From assembly GCA_016293365.1 (NCBI GenBank), contig JAEDEK010000024.1, forward strand, positions 1 through 17,653: 17,653 nt of DNA. Reading direction: 5' to 3'. This DNA comes from Bulleidia sp. Lineage in GTDB: Bacteria > Bacillota_I > Bacilli_A > Erysipelotrichales > Erysipelotrichaceae. Positions 6,690 to 14,178 of this stretch are shown in pieces. Position numbers and translations under genes: made by a program. Under the pieces are notes generated by a model. It did no database searches. It was not told where the DNA came from and was given only the letters and a program-made list of their open reading frames with translations. How positions within the stretch are numbered: position 1 is the first letter of the stretch; every line of letters starts with the position of its first letter.

Positions 6690-9632
6690 ATGTTTTTAAA
6701 AAGAATTGAAATGCAGGGATTCAAATCCTTTGCGGATAAAACAGTGATTTCCTTTACGGATCCGATTACAGGGATTGTCGGTCCAAACGGATGCGGCAAA
6801 TCAAATATATCCGATGCGGTCAGATGGGTACTTGGCGAACAGAGTGCCCGCAGTATGCGTGGGGAAAAGATGAATGATGTCATCTTTGCAGGCTCTGTCG
6901 ACCGCAGAAAGGTGAATATGGCTGAAGTCACTCTTGTCTTTGACAACAGCAGCCACATTCTCAACGATGGACGGGATGAAATTGAAGTGACAAGAAGACT
7001 GTACCGGGATTCCAATGAGGCGGAATATCTGATCAACCGCAATGCGGTCAGGCTCCGTGACATTGTGGATCTTTTTCTCGATACCGGGCTTGGTAAAGAC
7101 TCTCTTTCCATCATCTCTCAGGGTAATGTCGTCTCTTTTGCGGAAGCAAAACCTTCAGAAAGAAGAGGTATCTTTGAAGAGGCGGCAGGAGTTGCCAAAT
7201 TCCGGAAACGGAAGATGGAATCCCTGTCCAGGCTGCAGCGGACAAAAGAAAACCTGGATCGGAGCACGGATATCCTCAATGAACTGGAAAAGCAGGTTTC
7301 CCCTTTGAAACGTCAGGCGCGTAAGGCACAGCTGTACAGGGAAAAGAAGGAAAGACTGCAGGAAATTGAAGTATCTGTACTGGTAAAGGATATCGAAGCC
7401 ATTCAGAAGGAAAACGATGCATGCAGCAGGTCGTTATTTGATTATGAAACGCAGGTTTCCATTACCTCTACATCCATTCAGGTAGGGGAAGCAAAGATCG
7501 GCGAAGCAAGAAGCAGAATCAGTGAAATTGATTCCCGTGTCAATGCTCTGCAGGATGCATTCATGGCAAATGCCAATGATATCCACGCTTTGGAACAAAG
7601 AAAAACCGAGCTGGATGAAAAACGGAAATACATTGTTGAAACTGGTTCCTCCTTTCAGAAAGAAGAGGAACTGAGAGGGCTTTGTACAGAAGCACAGCTG
7701 GAATACGAAGACAGAAAGAAGCGCTATGATACACTGCAGAGGGATCTTTCATTGTTGAATGAACAGCTTTCCCAATCAGCCATCGCTCTGATGGATGCGC
7801 AGACGGATCTGGATGGAGCATCCGGCAGATTACGTTCTTTGGAAAACAGAAAACATGTTCTGGATTCCCTTTTGGCCAATCCATTCAACAACCAGCAGGG
7901 AATTTCTTCCATCATGGATGCCCGTCATTCACTGAGCGGTATTCTTGGGGTTGTCGGTCAGCTGTTTACGATTACATCCGGCTATGAAGAGGCCTTATCA
8001 ACAGCTTTGGGTGCTGCGATGAACAATATCGTCACATCCGATGAGGCTGCAGCACGGAATGCCATCCGGTTTCTTAACCGGAACATGTCCGGTCGTGCCA
8101 CATTTCTGCCGTTAAATGTATGCAGGCCAAGATATATCCGTAAAGAGGATGAAATCATTGCTTCCAATACGGAAGGATATCTTGGAAAAGCAAGTGATTT
8201 TGTAGCGTGTGAACCTCGTTTTCAGTGCGTTTGTGAATCGCTGCTTGGCAATGTACTTGTCGTTGACCGCATGGAAAGCGGCAACAGCCTTTCTGCTTTG
8301 ACAGGCAGAAGATACAAGATTGTTACGCTGGATGGAGAAGTGATTCATACCGGTGGTTCCATGACCGGTGGTAAGACAAAACATAACACCAACATCGTCA
8401 CGATGAAAAAGGAGGCACAGGAAATCGCTTCTGCAATTGGCAGCATGAAGGCAAAAGTCGAGCTGTATACAAAGGAAGTCAGTGAAGCAAACCGGAAAAA
8501 GAATGAAATTGCGGCGGCGATTCAGGAAAAGCGTTTCTCTGTAGCGGCGATTGAACCGGTTGTGGAAGCCAAAAAGGCCAAATATGACAAACTGTGCAAT
8601 CAGCTGGCACTGTTAAGTCCAAATGGTTCGGATGGTGAAAACCAGTATGATGCCCATGTCAATGATCTTGTCGTAAGACTGAATACAGCCTATTCCCGCA
8701 AGGATGCGATTTCAGAAGAAATCAAGGCAAAGCGGAATGAAAGAGTTGCCATCATGCAGGATCAGGAACGAACAGAAGCCCAGATCCGTCAATTACGAAA
8801 AGAACTTTCTTCCCTGAATGACAACATCAATGCGATCAAAATCGAACAGGGAAAACTGGAAACACGTCTGGAACACTGCATGAACCGTTTATCTGGTGAA
8901 TATCAGATGACATACGAGTTTGCATCGGAAAAGACTGTGGAAGAGCCTTTGGAAAATGCCCGCGAAGAAGTGGCAAGACTGCGTGAGGAAATCGAGCATC
9001 TTGGCAATGTCAATATGAATGCGCCGGAAGAATACGAAGAAGTCAACCAAAGATATGAAACTCTTTCTGCACAGATTCAGGAACTGTCTGAAAGCAGAGA
9101 CAAGATTCTGGCAGCCATTGAGGAAATGGATACTGTCATGAAGAAGCAGTTTACTCAGACATTTACCGCCATCAACAAAGAATTCAATACGATTTTCCAG
9201 TCTTTGTATGGTGGGGGTAAGGCATCTCTTTCCCTGGTGGATCCAGAAGACGTGCTTAACAGCGGTATTGATATAGAAGCCCAGCCGCCAGGCAAAGCCG
9301 TTACAAACAATATGCTTTTCAGTGGTGGTGAAAAATCACTGATTGCCTTATGCGTCCTGTTTGCAATTTTGAAGGTCAAGCCATCTCCTCTGGTCATTCT
9401 TGATGAAGTTGAGGCAGCTTTGGACCCTGGTAACGTCGGTCGTTTTGCGCAGTTTCTGCATAACTACACAGATACAACCCAGTTTGTGGTCGTCACCCAT
9501 CGCGTTGGAACCATGGAAAAGGCGGATATCCTGTATGGGGTCACCATGCAGAAACAGGGTGTCAGCCAGATGCTGAAGGTTGAATTGAAGGATGCCATGA
9601 AAATGGCAGAGAAGGAAGGTGAACAGGTATGA
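6690..9632 (+). CDS. smc: Chromosome segregation ATPase SMC (short-armed)
   Basis: Core of the bacterial condensin with ScpA and ScpB; it organises and segregates the chromosome. Layout over 980 residues: head half with Walker A GPNGCGKS at 31-38; N-terminal coiled coil about 170-415; hinge about 418-560, starting GILGVVGQL and ending near GGSMTGG; C-terminal coiled coil about 565-815; then head half with signature FSGGEKS near 876 and Walker B VILDEVEAALD near 902. Typical bacterial SMCs are near 1,180 residues, as in Bacillus subtilis. Here head and hinge are full size, and both arms are shorter by a similar amount of roughly 85-95 residues, so the shape is preserved. It starts a five-gene operon and its stop overlaps the ftsY start (ATGA). 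Confidence 0.95.
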   Translation: MFLKRIEMQGFKSFADKTVISFTDPITGIVGPNGCGKSNISDAVRWVLGEQSARSMRGEKMNDVIFAGSVDRRKVNMAEVTLVFDNSSHILNDGRDEIEVTRRLYRDSNEAEYLINRNAVRLRDIVDLFLDTGLGKDSLSIISQGNVVSFAEAKPSERRGIFEEAAGVAKFRKRKMESLSRLQRTKENLDRSTDILNELEKQVSPLKRQARKAQLYREKKERLQEIEVSVLVKDIEAIQKENDACSRSLFDYETQVSITSTSIQVGEAKIGEARSRISEIDSRVNALQDAFMANANDIHALEQRKTELDEKRKYIVETGSSFQKEEELRGLCTEAQLEYEDRKKRYDTLQRDLSLLNEQLSQSAIALMDAQTDLDGASGRLRSLENRKHVLDSLLANPFNNQQGISSIMDARHSLSGILGVVGQLFTITSGYEEALSTALGAAMNNIVTSDEAAARNAIRFLNRNMSGRATFLPLNVCRPRYIRKEDEIIASNTEGYLGKASDFVACEPRFQCVCESLLGNVLVVDRMESGNSLSALTGRRYKIVTLDGEVIHTGGSMTGGKTKHNTNIVTMKKEAQEIASAIGSMKAKVELYTKEVSEANRKKNEIAAAIQEKRFSVAAIEPVVEAKKAKYDKLCNQLALLSPNGSDGENQYDAHVNDLVVRLNTAYSRKDAISEEIKAKRNERVAIMQDQERTEAQIRQLRKELSSLNDNINAIKIEQGKLETRLEHCMNRLSGEYQMTYEFASEKTVEEPLENAREEVARLREEIEHLGNVNMNAPEEYEEVNQRYETLSAQIQELSESRDKILAAIEEMDTVMKKQFTQTFTAINKEFNTIFQSLYGGGKASLSLVDPEDVLNSGIDIEAQPPGKAVTNNMLFSGGEKSLIALCVLFAILKVKPSPLVILDEVEAALDPGNVGRFAQFLHNYTDTTQFVVVTHRVGTMEKADILYGVTMQKQGVSQMLKVELKDAMKMAEKEGEQV

Positions 9633-10600
9633 GTTTTCTTTCGAAACTGAAAGAAAAGTTTACAAAAAAACAGGATAAGGGGCAGTACCTGTCCGGTTTT
9701 GCCAGATCCAGACAGTCTTTTTCCGATAAGCTGAATGGTCTGGAACATACATTCAACGGTGTGGATGACGCATTCCTGGAGGAGCTGACCATCATCCTGC
9801 TGGAAAGCGATGTCGGAATTGAAACAGCGGATCTGATCTGTGATCATCTCAAGGATGCCGCAGCAGATTATCCAGTGGTTTCCTTTCGATGGGCAATGAA
9901 TTTTCTGATTGAGGAAATGAGAGCCATCTATGATGAAGTACCGGATGCACCGATGAAATGGAATGAGGATGGAACAACAGTCATCTTCCTGGAAGGTGTC
10001 AACGGTTCCGGCAAAACAACCACAGCCGCAAAGCTGGCAAAGATGTGGAAGGAGCAGGGAAAGAAAGTTGCCTTTGTAGCAGCTGATACATTCCGTGCCG
10101 GTGCCATTGCTCAGCTTGCTCTTTGGGGGGAAAGACTGGATATACCTGTGATCAAAGGCATTGAAAACGGGGATCCAAGTGCAGCCATTGTCGATGGATG
10201 CCGTTATGCAAAACAGAATCAGATCGATGTACTGATCTGCGATACAGCCGGACGATTACAGAACAAAGCAGGACTGATGCGTGAGCTTTCCAAAATGAAC
10301 CGTGTATCGGGTCGTGAAATTGAAGGTGCTCCACATAATGTATGGCTTGTACTGGATGCAACAACCGGTCAGAATGGTCTTGCCCAGGCGCAGCAGTTCT
10401 ATGATGCCACAACGCTTTCCGGTATCATTCTGACAAAGATGGACGGTACGGCAAAGGGCGGTATTGTCATCGCAATCAAGCATAAGCTGCATATTCCGGT
10501 GCTGTATCTTGGTCTTGGAGAACAGCCGCAGGATCTGCGCCCATTTGATCTGGATGCCTATCTGTACAGTATTTCATCGGGATTGAACGCCGATGAATGA
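9629..10600 (+). CDS. ftsY: Signal recognition particle receptor FtsY
   Basis: GTPase receptor that docks ribosome-SRP complexes at the membrane and hands nascent membrane proteins to SecYEG. The 323-residue protein has a short basic N terminus (KLKEKFTKKQ) in place of the long acidic A domain of E. coli, the N helical bundle (about 25-105), and the G domain with GVNGSGKTT at 123-131, DTFRAGA at 153-159, DTAGR at 205-209 and TKMDGTAKGG at 269-278, then GEQPQDLRPFD near the end. It overlaps smc by four bases and ylxM by eight, the classical smc-ftsY-ylxM order of Bacillota. Confidence 0.97.
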   Translation: MSFLSKLKEKFTKKQDKGQYLSGFARSRQSFSDKLNGLEHTFNGVDDAFLEELTIILLESDVGIETADLICDHLKDAAADYPVVSFRWAMNFLIEEMRAIYDEVPDAPMKWNEDGTTVIFLEGVNGSGKTTTAAKLAKMWKEQGKKVAFVAADTFRAGAIAQLALWGERLDIPVIKGIENGDPSAAIVDGCRYAKQNQIDVLICDTAGRLQNKAGLMRELSKMNRVSGREIEGAPHNVWLVLDATTGQNGLAQAQQFYDATTLSGIILTKMDGTAKGGIVIAIKHKLHIPVLYLGLGEQPQDLRPFDLDAYLYSISSGLNADE

Positions 10601-10922
10601 TAGATTTGAAATCAATGATCTGCTGGATGCCTATGGTGTACTGCTGACGGAAAAACAGCAGAAAATCGCAGATCTGTACTTTCATGAAGACTGCTCCTAT
10701 CAGGAGATTGCCGAAATGGAAGGAATCAGTCGTGCCGCTGTCTATGATGCGGTACATAAATGCAGAGTTGAACTTGCCCGCTATGAATCCCTGCTGAATC
10801 ATGTCAGGCATGCAAAGATCCGTTCTTCCCTGTATGACAGAATAGAAAACATCACACAGGATGAGAATGTTCTCACCCTGATCGAAGAGCTTCGAAATAC
10901 AGAAACACAGGAGGTAATATGA
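10593..10922 (+). CDS. ylxM: YlxM family helix-turn-helix protein (UPF0122)
   Basis: A 109-residue sigma-region-4-like helix-turn-helix protein. The start DLLDAYGVLLTEKQQKI and the helices YQEIAEMEGISRAAVYDAV are typical of YlxM, a family linked genetically and biochemically to the SRP pathway; it may act as an SRP accessory factor rather than a DNA-binding regulator. It overlaps ftsY by eight bases. In most Bacillota it is followed by ffh, but here its stop overlaps the acetate kinase start, so the SRP link is kept only with ftsY upstream. Confidence 0.9.
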   Translation: MNDRFEINDLLDAYGVLLTEKQQKIADLYFHEDCSYQEIAEMEGISRAAVYDAVHKCRVELARYESLLNHVRHAKIRSSLYDRIENITQDENVLTLIEELRNTETQEVI

Positions 10923-12115
10923 CAAAGGTAATTTCCGTTAATTCAGGTTCATCATCTTTAAAGTTCCAGCTGTTTGAAATGCCGCAGGAAACAGTACTGA
11001 CAAGTGGTCAGGCTGAAAGAATCGGCCAGGAAATGGGACAGTTTACAATCAAGGTCAATGGTGAAAAGCATGTCAGTCAGACACCGATTCCAGATCATCA
11101 GAAAGCAGTCGATCTGCTGCTGCAGGCACTTGTCGAATATAAGATCGTAGACAGCCTGGATGAAATCAAGGGTGCAGGTCACCGTGTGGTACAGGGTGGT
11201 TCCTACTTTGATGATTCTGCTGTTGTTACAGAAGATGTCGTCGCAAAGGTGGCTGAACTGGCAGATCTTGCTCCACTGCATAACCCGGCACATCTTGTCT
11301 GCTATGAAGCATTCAGAAAAGCATTGCCATCCATTGGCCATGTATTTGTCTTTGATACGGCATTCCATCAGACAATGCCAGCTGAAGACTATCTGTTCCC
11401 GGTACCATATGACTGGTATACACAGTATGGTGTCAGAAGATATGGTGCCCATGGTACATCCCATTACTATGTATCCAGAAGATGTGCAGAACTGATGGAT
11501 CGTGATATCAACGGCATGAACATCATCACATGTCATCTTGGCAATGGCGCATCTTTGACAGCGATCAAAAACGGAAAGTCCGTCAACACATCCATGGGTC
11601 TTGCACCGCTGGGCGGTATCATGATGGGTACACGAAGCGGTGATATTGATCCTACGGTTGTCTTCTACATGGCCAAAAAGCTCAATGCATCCTGGGATGA
11701 AATGGATACATATCTCAATAAAAGAAGCGGTATGCTTGGGGTATCCGGTATCTCTTCCGATGCAAGAGACATCCAGCATGCATATGAAAACAATGATGAA
11801 CGTGCAGTCCTGACCGTCAATCTGTATGTCAACCGTATCATCAATGTACTTGGTGGTTACCATGCGGAACTCGGTCATGTCGATGCCATCGTCTTCACAG
11901 CTGGTCTTGGTGAAAATGACGTTGACATGAGAGAACGCGTACTGAGAAAGTGTGAAGAAGCACTTGGTCTTTCCATTGACTATGATCTCAATCGCAGTGC
12001 AAGAGGTAAAGAAGTCTGCATCTCCAATGCAGATTCCAGAATTGCAGTCTATGTCATTCCGACAAATGAAGAGCTTGTCATTGCCAGAGATACAGTCAGA
12101 CTGCTTGGACTTTGA
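10919..12115 (+). CDS. ackA: Acetate kinase AckA
   Basis: Interconverts acetyl phosphate plus ADP and acetate plus ATP; last, ATP-yielding step of acetate formation in the cytoplasm. The 398-residue protein has the ASKHA phosphate loop NSGSSSLKFQ (residues 8-17), VFDTAFHQTMP, the YGAHGTSH segment with catalytic-region residues, HLGNGASL, SMGLAPLGG..MGTRSGDIDP and the C-terminal GLGEN. It starts within the ylxM stop (ATGA), with AGGAGG only four bases before the ATG, and no separate promoter is visible. Phosphotransacetylase is not adjacent. Its position between ylxM and a DHH phosphoesterase ties its expression to the smc operon. Confidence 0.97.
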   Translation: MTKVISVNSGSSSLKFQLFEMPQETVLTSGQAERIGQEMGQFTIKVNGEKHVSQTPIPDHQKAVDLLLQALVEYKIVDSLDEIKGAGHRVVQGGSYFDDSAVVTEDVVAKVAELADLAPLHNPAHLVCYEAFRKALPSIGHVFVFDTAFHQTMPAEDYLFPVPYDWYTQYGVRRYGAHGTSHYYVSRRCAELMDRDINGMNIITCHLGNGASLTAIKNGKSVNTSMGLAPLGGIMMGTRSGDIDPTVVFYMAKKLNASWDEMDTYLNKRSGMLGVSGISSDARDIQHAYENNDERAVLTVNLYVNRIINVLGGYHAELGHVDAIVFTAGLGENDVDMRERVLRKCEEALGLSIDYDLNRSARGKEVCISNADSRIAVYVIPTNEELVIARDTVRLLGL

Positions 12116-12117
12116 TC

Positions 12118-13062
12118 ATGGGATTTGACAGATTACTGCAGCAGATTGAAAATGCGAAGATCATTACGATCTTCCGTCATACCAATCCCGATTGCGATGC
12201 CCTCGGATCACAGTTTGGTCTGAAAAACTGGATTCAGGACAACTATCCGGATAAACAGGTATATGCATTGGGTTACGATGCACCAAATCAGGGGGTATGG
12301 CCGAAAAGCGATGAAGCAGGGGATGAAGTCATCGCACAGTCTTTTGCGATCGTTGTGGATACAGCCAATACGGAACGGATCGATGATCAGCGTTTTGCCA
12401 GTGCATCCAGCATCTTCAAGATTGATCATCATCCTGAGCGATCTTTCTATGGAGATGATCAGATTGTGGATGAAAGTGCTGCTGCTACATGCCAGATTCT
12501 GGCGGATTTCCTTGCTTACTGCAAGGAAAGCAAGGTTTCTGTTACAACAGCGGAAAGACTGTACGCAGGCATGCTGACAGATACGCTGAATTTCACGACA
12601 TCCAATACAACGGCTGCATCCCTGCGTGCAGCAGGATATCTGTGTCAGTTCGGTGTGGATATTCCATCGCTTTCCCGTACGTTGTTTGACCGGTCCTTGA
12701 ACGGATTCCGTTTTTCTGCCTGGATCCGCAGCAATGTTACGGTTCAGGATGGCCATCTTGGCTATGCTGTGATTCCAATGTCCATCATGGAAGAATATGA
12801 CATGAGTGCTTCCAAAGCCCGCAGTTTTGTGGATGAATATGGGCATGTCAGAGAATTTGAAGCATGGTGTGTGTTCACCGAAAAACAGGGCGAAAACGGA
12901 TCCTTGTATGATGGATCACTGCGCTCGAAAACGATCAGAATCAATGATATTGCTGAAAAATATCATGGCGGGGGACATGTAAACGCTTCCGGTGTCAAGA
13001 ATCTGACACGCACACAGGTGGATGAAATACTGGATCTGATCAATAAAAGAATACATGTGTAA
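12118..13062 (+). CDS. nrnA: DHH/DHHA1 family phosphoesterase, NrnA-like
   Basis: Predicted oligoribonuclease (nanoRNase), possibly also acting on 3'-phosphoadenosine 5'-phosphate, as known for NrnA. The 314-residue protein has the four DHH metal-site motifs: HTNPDCDALGS at 21-31, VVDTANTERID near 80, IDHHP near 102-106 and later TDTLNF; the DHHA1 domain ends with GGGHVNASG at about 284-292. The ATG at 12118 is preferred, two bases after the ackA stop. A TTG two codons earlier would overlap that stop and sits too close to the weak GGA at 12107. Likely cotranscribed with ackA. Cyclic-di-AMP phosphodiesterase activity of single-domain relatives is an alternative. Confidence 0.85.
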   Translation: MGFDRLLQQIENAKIITIFRHTNPDCDALGSQFGLKNWIQDNYPDKQVYALGYDAPNQGVWPKSDEAGDEVIAQSFAIVVDTANTERIDDQRFASASSIFKIDHHPERSFYGDDQIVDESAAATCQILADFLAYCKESKVSVTTAERLYAGMLTDTLNFTTSNTTAASLRAAGYLCQFGVDIPSLSRTLFDRSLNGFRFSAWIRSNVTVQDGHLGYAVIPMSIMEEYDMSASKARSFVDEYGHVREFEAWCVFTEKQGENGSLYDGSLRSKTIRINDIAEKYHGGGHVNASGVKNLTRTQVDEILDLINKRIHV

Positions 13063-13103
13063 AATCCTGTATGGATTTCATGTGAATTTTGGATTGTCAA
13101 GTA

Positions 13104-13131
13104 TTGATTGCATGATATTTCATGCTAATAT
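13104..13131 (+). promoter_or_regulatory. Predicted HU promoter
   Basis: A -35 like TTGATT (13104-13109), a 16-base spacer and an extended -10 TGCTAATAT (TG at 13123, TAATAT 13126-13131). The leader would be about 25 bases and contains AGGAGG at 13146-13151. The 99-base gap before HU holds this promoter and little else; no strong terminator for the upstream operon is seen in it. Confidence 0.5.
13110..13125. promoter_or_regulatory. Palindrome inside the HU promoter spacer
   Basis: GCATGATATTTCATGC: a six-base inverted repeat around a TATT centre, filling the spacer between the predicted -35 and -10. Its half ATTTCATG (13117-13124) also occurs at 13075-13082, 42 bases upstream, close to four helical turns. 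This could be an operator, perhaps autoregulatory, but no binding protein can be named. Confidence 0.3.
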
Positions 13132-13161
13132 TATTAGGCCATATTAGGAGGATAAATTTTT

Positions 13162-13443
13162 ATGGAAATTATGAACAAGAAGATGATTGCTGAAGCAGTT
13201 GCAGAAAACCAGAATATTACAAAGAAGCAGGCAAATGCCATCGTTGACTGTGTATTTGATACAATCTGCGAAGCTCTGAAGGATGGTGCAAAGGTAGATA
13301 TTACAGGTTTCGGCAAGTTCGAAGTCAAGACAAGAGCTTCCCGTACAGGTATCAACCCACAGACAAAGGAATCCATTGAAATCCCTGCAACAAAGGTTCC
13401 AGGATTCAAGGCTTCCAAGACTCTCAAGGATCTGGTTCGTTAA
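13162..13443 (+). CDS. hup: HU family DNA-binding protein
   Basis: Abundant nucleoid protein that binds and bends DNA without strong sequence preference, as a dimer. The 93-residue protein has the HU fold: N-terminal helices with KKMIAEAVAE and ITKKQANAIVDCVFDTI, the GAKVDITGFGKFEVK hinge, the beta-arm region around TGINPQTKESIEIPA with the conserved proline-containing tip, and KVPGFKASKTLKDLV at the end. Start 13162 is chosen for its ten-base distance from AGGAGG; an internal ATG three codons on would be 19 bases away. Lysine codons are almost all AAG, unlike the mixed use in holA, consistent with high expression. IHF is unlikely in this group. Single-gene unit. Confidence 0.95.
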   Translation: MEIMNKKMIAEAVAENQNITKKQANAIVDCVFDTICEALKDGAKVDITGFGKFEVKTRASRTGINPQTKESIEIPATKVPGFKASKTLKDLVR

Positions 13444-13460
13444 TCCATAGTTTTATAGGT

Positions 13461-13487
13461 AAAAGGGACTGACAACAGTCCTTTTTT
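13461..13487 (+). terminator. Rho-independent terminator of HU
   Basis: GGACTG (13466-13471), loop ACAA, CAGTCC (13476-13481), followed by six T; flanking A and T residues extend the stem. It ends the HU transcript ahead of the convergent coaD gene. Its A-rich left arm could also serve on the opposite strand. Confidence 0.85.
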
Positions 13488-13495
13488 CATGCATG

Positions 13496-13525
13496 AAAAA
13501 GGAATGAGCTGCTACAGTTCATTCC
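13496..13525 (-). terminator. Rho-independent terminator of coaD, overlapping its 3' end
   Basis: On the minus strand GGAATGA (13525-13519), then a small inner CTG/CAG pairing, then TCATTCC (13507-13501), followed by five T. The coaD stop codon at 13514-13512 lies inside the hairpin loop, so the last coding bases form the left arm of the stem. Confidence 0.75.
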
Positions 13526-14012
13526 TGATTTCAATCATACGTTTTCTGACATCATCATAGATGGCTTCCGGTACAAGGGATCTGAATTCGCCATCGTTAT
13601 AGGCGATTTCCTTGACGGCGGAAGAAGAGAGGAACGAATATTCCGGACGTGCGATCAGGAATACGGTTTCGATCCTGCCATCCAGCATCATATTGGCAGT
13701 TGCCTGTGTCAGTTCATATTCATAGTCGGATACGGCACGGATTCCTCTGACAATTGCGTCAATTCCATGATCTGATGCAAATTTGACCGTCAGACCATCA
13801 TTTACCATGACACGGATTCTATCCGCACAACTGAGTGAAGCGATGGAACGGTGAATCATATCAACTCTTTCCTCAATGGAAAACGTACACTTCTTACGCG
13901 GGTTGTGGGAGATGATAACGATGACTTCATCAAACAGTTTTGCGGCACGTTCAATCACATCGACATGTCCCAGTGTAATCGGATCAAAGGATCCAGGATA
14001 ACAAGCTTTCAT
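13512..14012 (-). CDS. coaD: Phosphopantetheine adenylyltransferase CoaD
   Basis: Transfers AMP from ATP to 4'-phosphopantetheine, giving dephospho-CoA, the penultimate step of coenzyme A synthesis in the cytoplasm. The 166-residue nucleotidyltransferase has the GSFDPITLGH start with the TxGH motif at 13-16, the HNPRKKCTFSIEERVDMI segment, IVRGIRAVSDYEYE and the C-terminal SSSAVKE (129-135) that corresponds to the family ISSxxVRE motif. GGAGG lies five bases before the ATG. It is divergent from the CoA-dependent butyrate operon and shares its upstream region, a plausible but unproven functional link. In many Bacillota coaD follows rsmD; here it is a single gene. Confidence 0.96.
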   Translation of the reverse strand: MKACYPGSFDPITLGHVDVIERAAKLFDEVIVIISHNPRKKCTFSIEERVDMIHRSIASLSCADRIRVMVNDGLTVKFASDHGIDAIVRGIRAVSDYEYELTQATANMMLDGRIETVFLIARPEYSFLSSSAVKEIAYNDGEFRSLVPEAIYDDVRKRMIEIRNEL

Positions 14013-14032
14013 ACTACCTCCAGCCAGTTACA

Positions 14033-14061
14033 AGTGTAGTCATAATCATCCATTTTGTAAA
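14033..14061 (-). promoter_or_regulatory. Predicted coaD promoter
   Basis: On the minus strand TTTACA (14061-14056), a 17-base spacer and TACACT (14038-14033). The -35 is one half of an inverted repeat TGTAAA, three bases, TTTACA (14056-14070), followed at 14066-14077 by a second palindrome TTACA-GA-TGTAA. These overlapping palindromes may be operators or chance in AT-rich DNA. Confidence 0.4.
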
Positions 14062-14072
14062 GGATTTACAGA

Positions 14073-14090
14073 TGTAAGCGCTTCGCTTTG
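14073..14090. promoter_or_regulatory. Possible weak CcpA (cre-like) site and small palindrome
   Basis: TGTAAGCGCTTCGC at 14073-14086 matches the first part of the cre consensus (TGWNANCGNTNWCA) but fails in the last three bases. It contains the perfect palindrome AAGCGCTT, and AAGCG-CTT-CGCTT forms a second one. Located between the coaD promoter and the Rex-like half sites. Catabolite control of a fermentation operon would be plausible, but the match is incomplete. Confidence 0.25.
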
Positions 14091-14113
14091 TGAAATAATC
14101 AAATAATTCACAA
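14088..14113. promoter_or_regulatory. Rex-like half sites in inverted orientation, unusual spacing
   Basis: TTGTGAA (14088-14094) and TTCACAA (14107-14113) are perfect copies of the two Rex half sites, but separated by 12 bases rather than the usual four. The second arm is also part of a nine-base inverted repeat, ATTCACAAG (14106-14114) with CTTGTGAAT (14160-14168), 45 bases apart. Two imperfect sites or a looped arrangement are possible. Confidence 0.4.
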
Positions 14114-14149
14114 GCACTGAAAATCTTTCATTTTTTCGTTTAGAACTGC

Positions 14150-14178
14150 TTGAAACAATCTTGTGAATGTTCTAACAT
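14150..14178 (+). promoter_or_regulatory. Predicted promoter of the butyrate operon
   Basis: TTGAAA (14150-14155), a 17-base spacer and TAACAT (14173-14178). Expected start of transcription is near 14185, leaving a leader of about 25 bases with AAGGAG at 14193-14198, eleven bases before the ptb ATG. The -10 is not strong, which suits a regulated promoter. Confidence 0.45.
14161..14178. promoter_or_regulatory. Predicted Rex operator overlapping the ptb promoter
   Basis: TTGTGAATGTTCTAACAT: a perfect left half TTGTGAA, four-base centre, and a right half CTAACAT that matches five of seven bases of the TTAACAA variant. It covers the spacer and -10 of the predicted promoter, so binding would block RNA polymerase. 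Rex is the NADH/NAD+-sensing repressor of Gram-positive bacteria and is known to control butyrate and alcohol genes in clostridia. No rex gene is in the window. Confidence 0.5.

Noticed and set aside
6389..7114. Open frame of 241 codons on the minus strand across the mscL-smc junction
   Set aside because: It is antisense to two conserved genes and to the terminator between them, and has a serine-rich composition typical of a shadow frame.
10958..11878. Long open frame of 306 codons on the minus strand opposite ackA
   Set aside because: It is fully antisense to a clearly conserved acetate kinase, is rich in Cys, Ile and His in no family pattern, and has no ribosome site. It arises from the codon bias of ackA.
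13062..13078. Hairpin AAATCC/GGATTT just after the DHH phosphoesterase gene as a terminator
   Set aside because: The stem is short and AT-rich and is not followed by a clear T tract, so it was not called.
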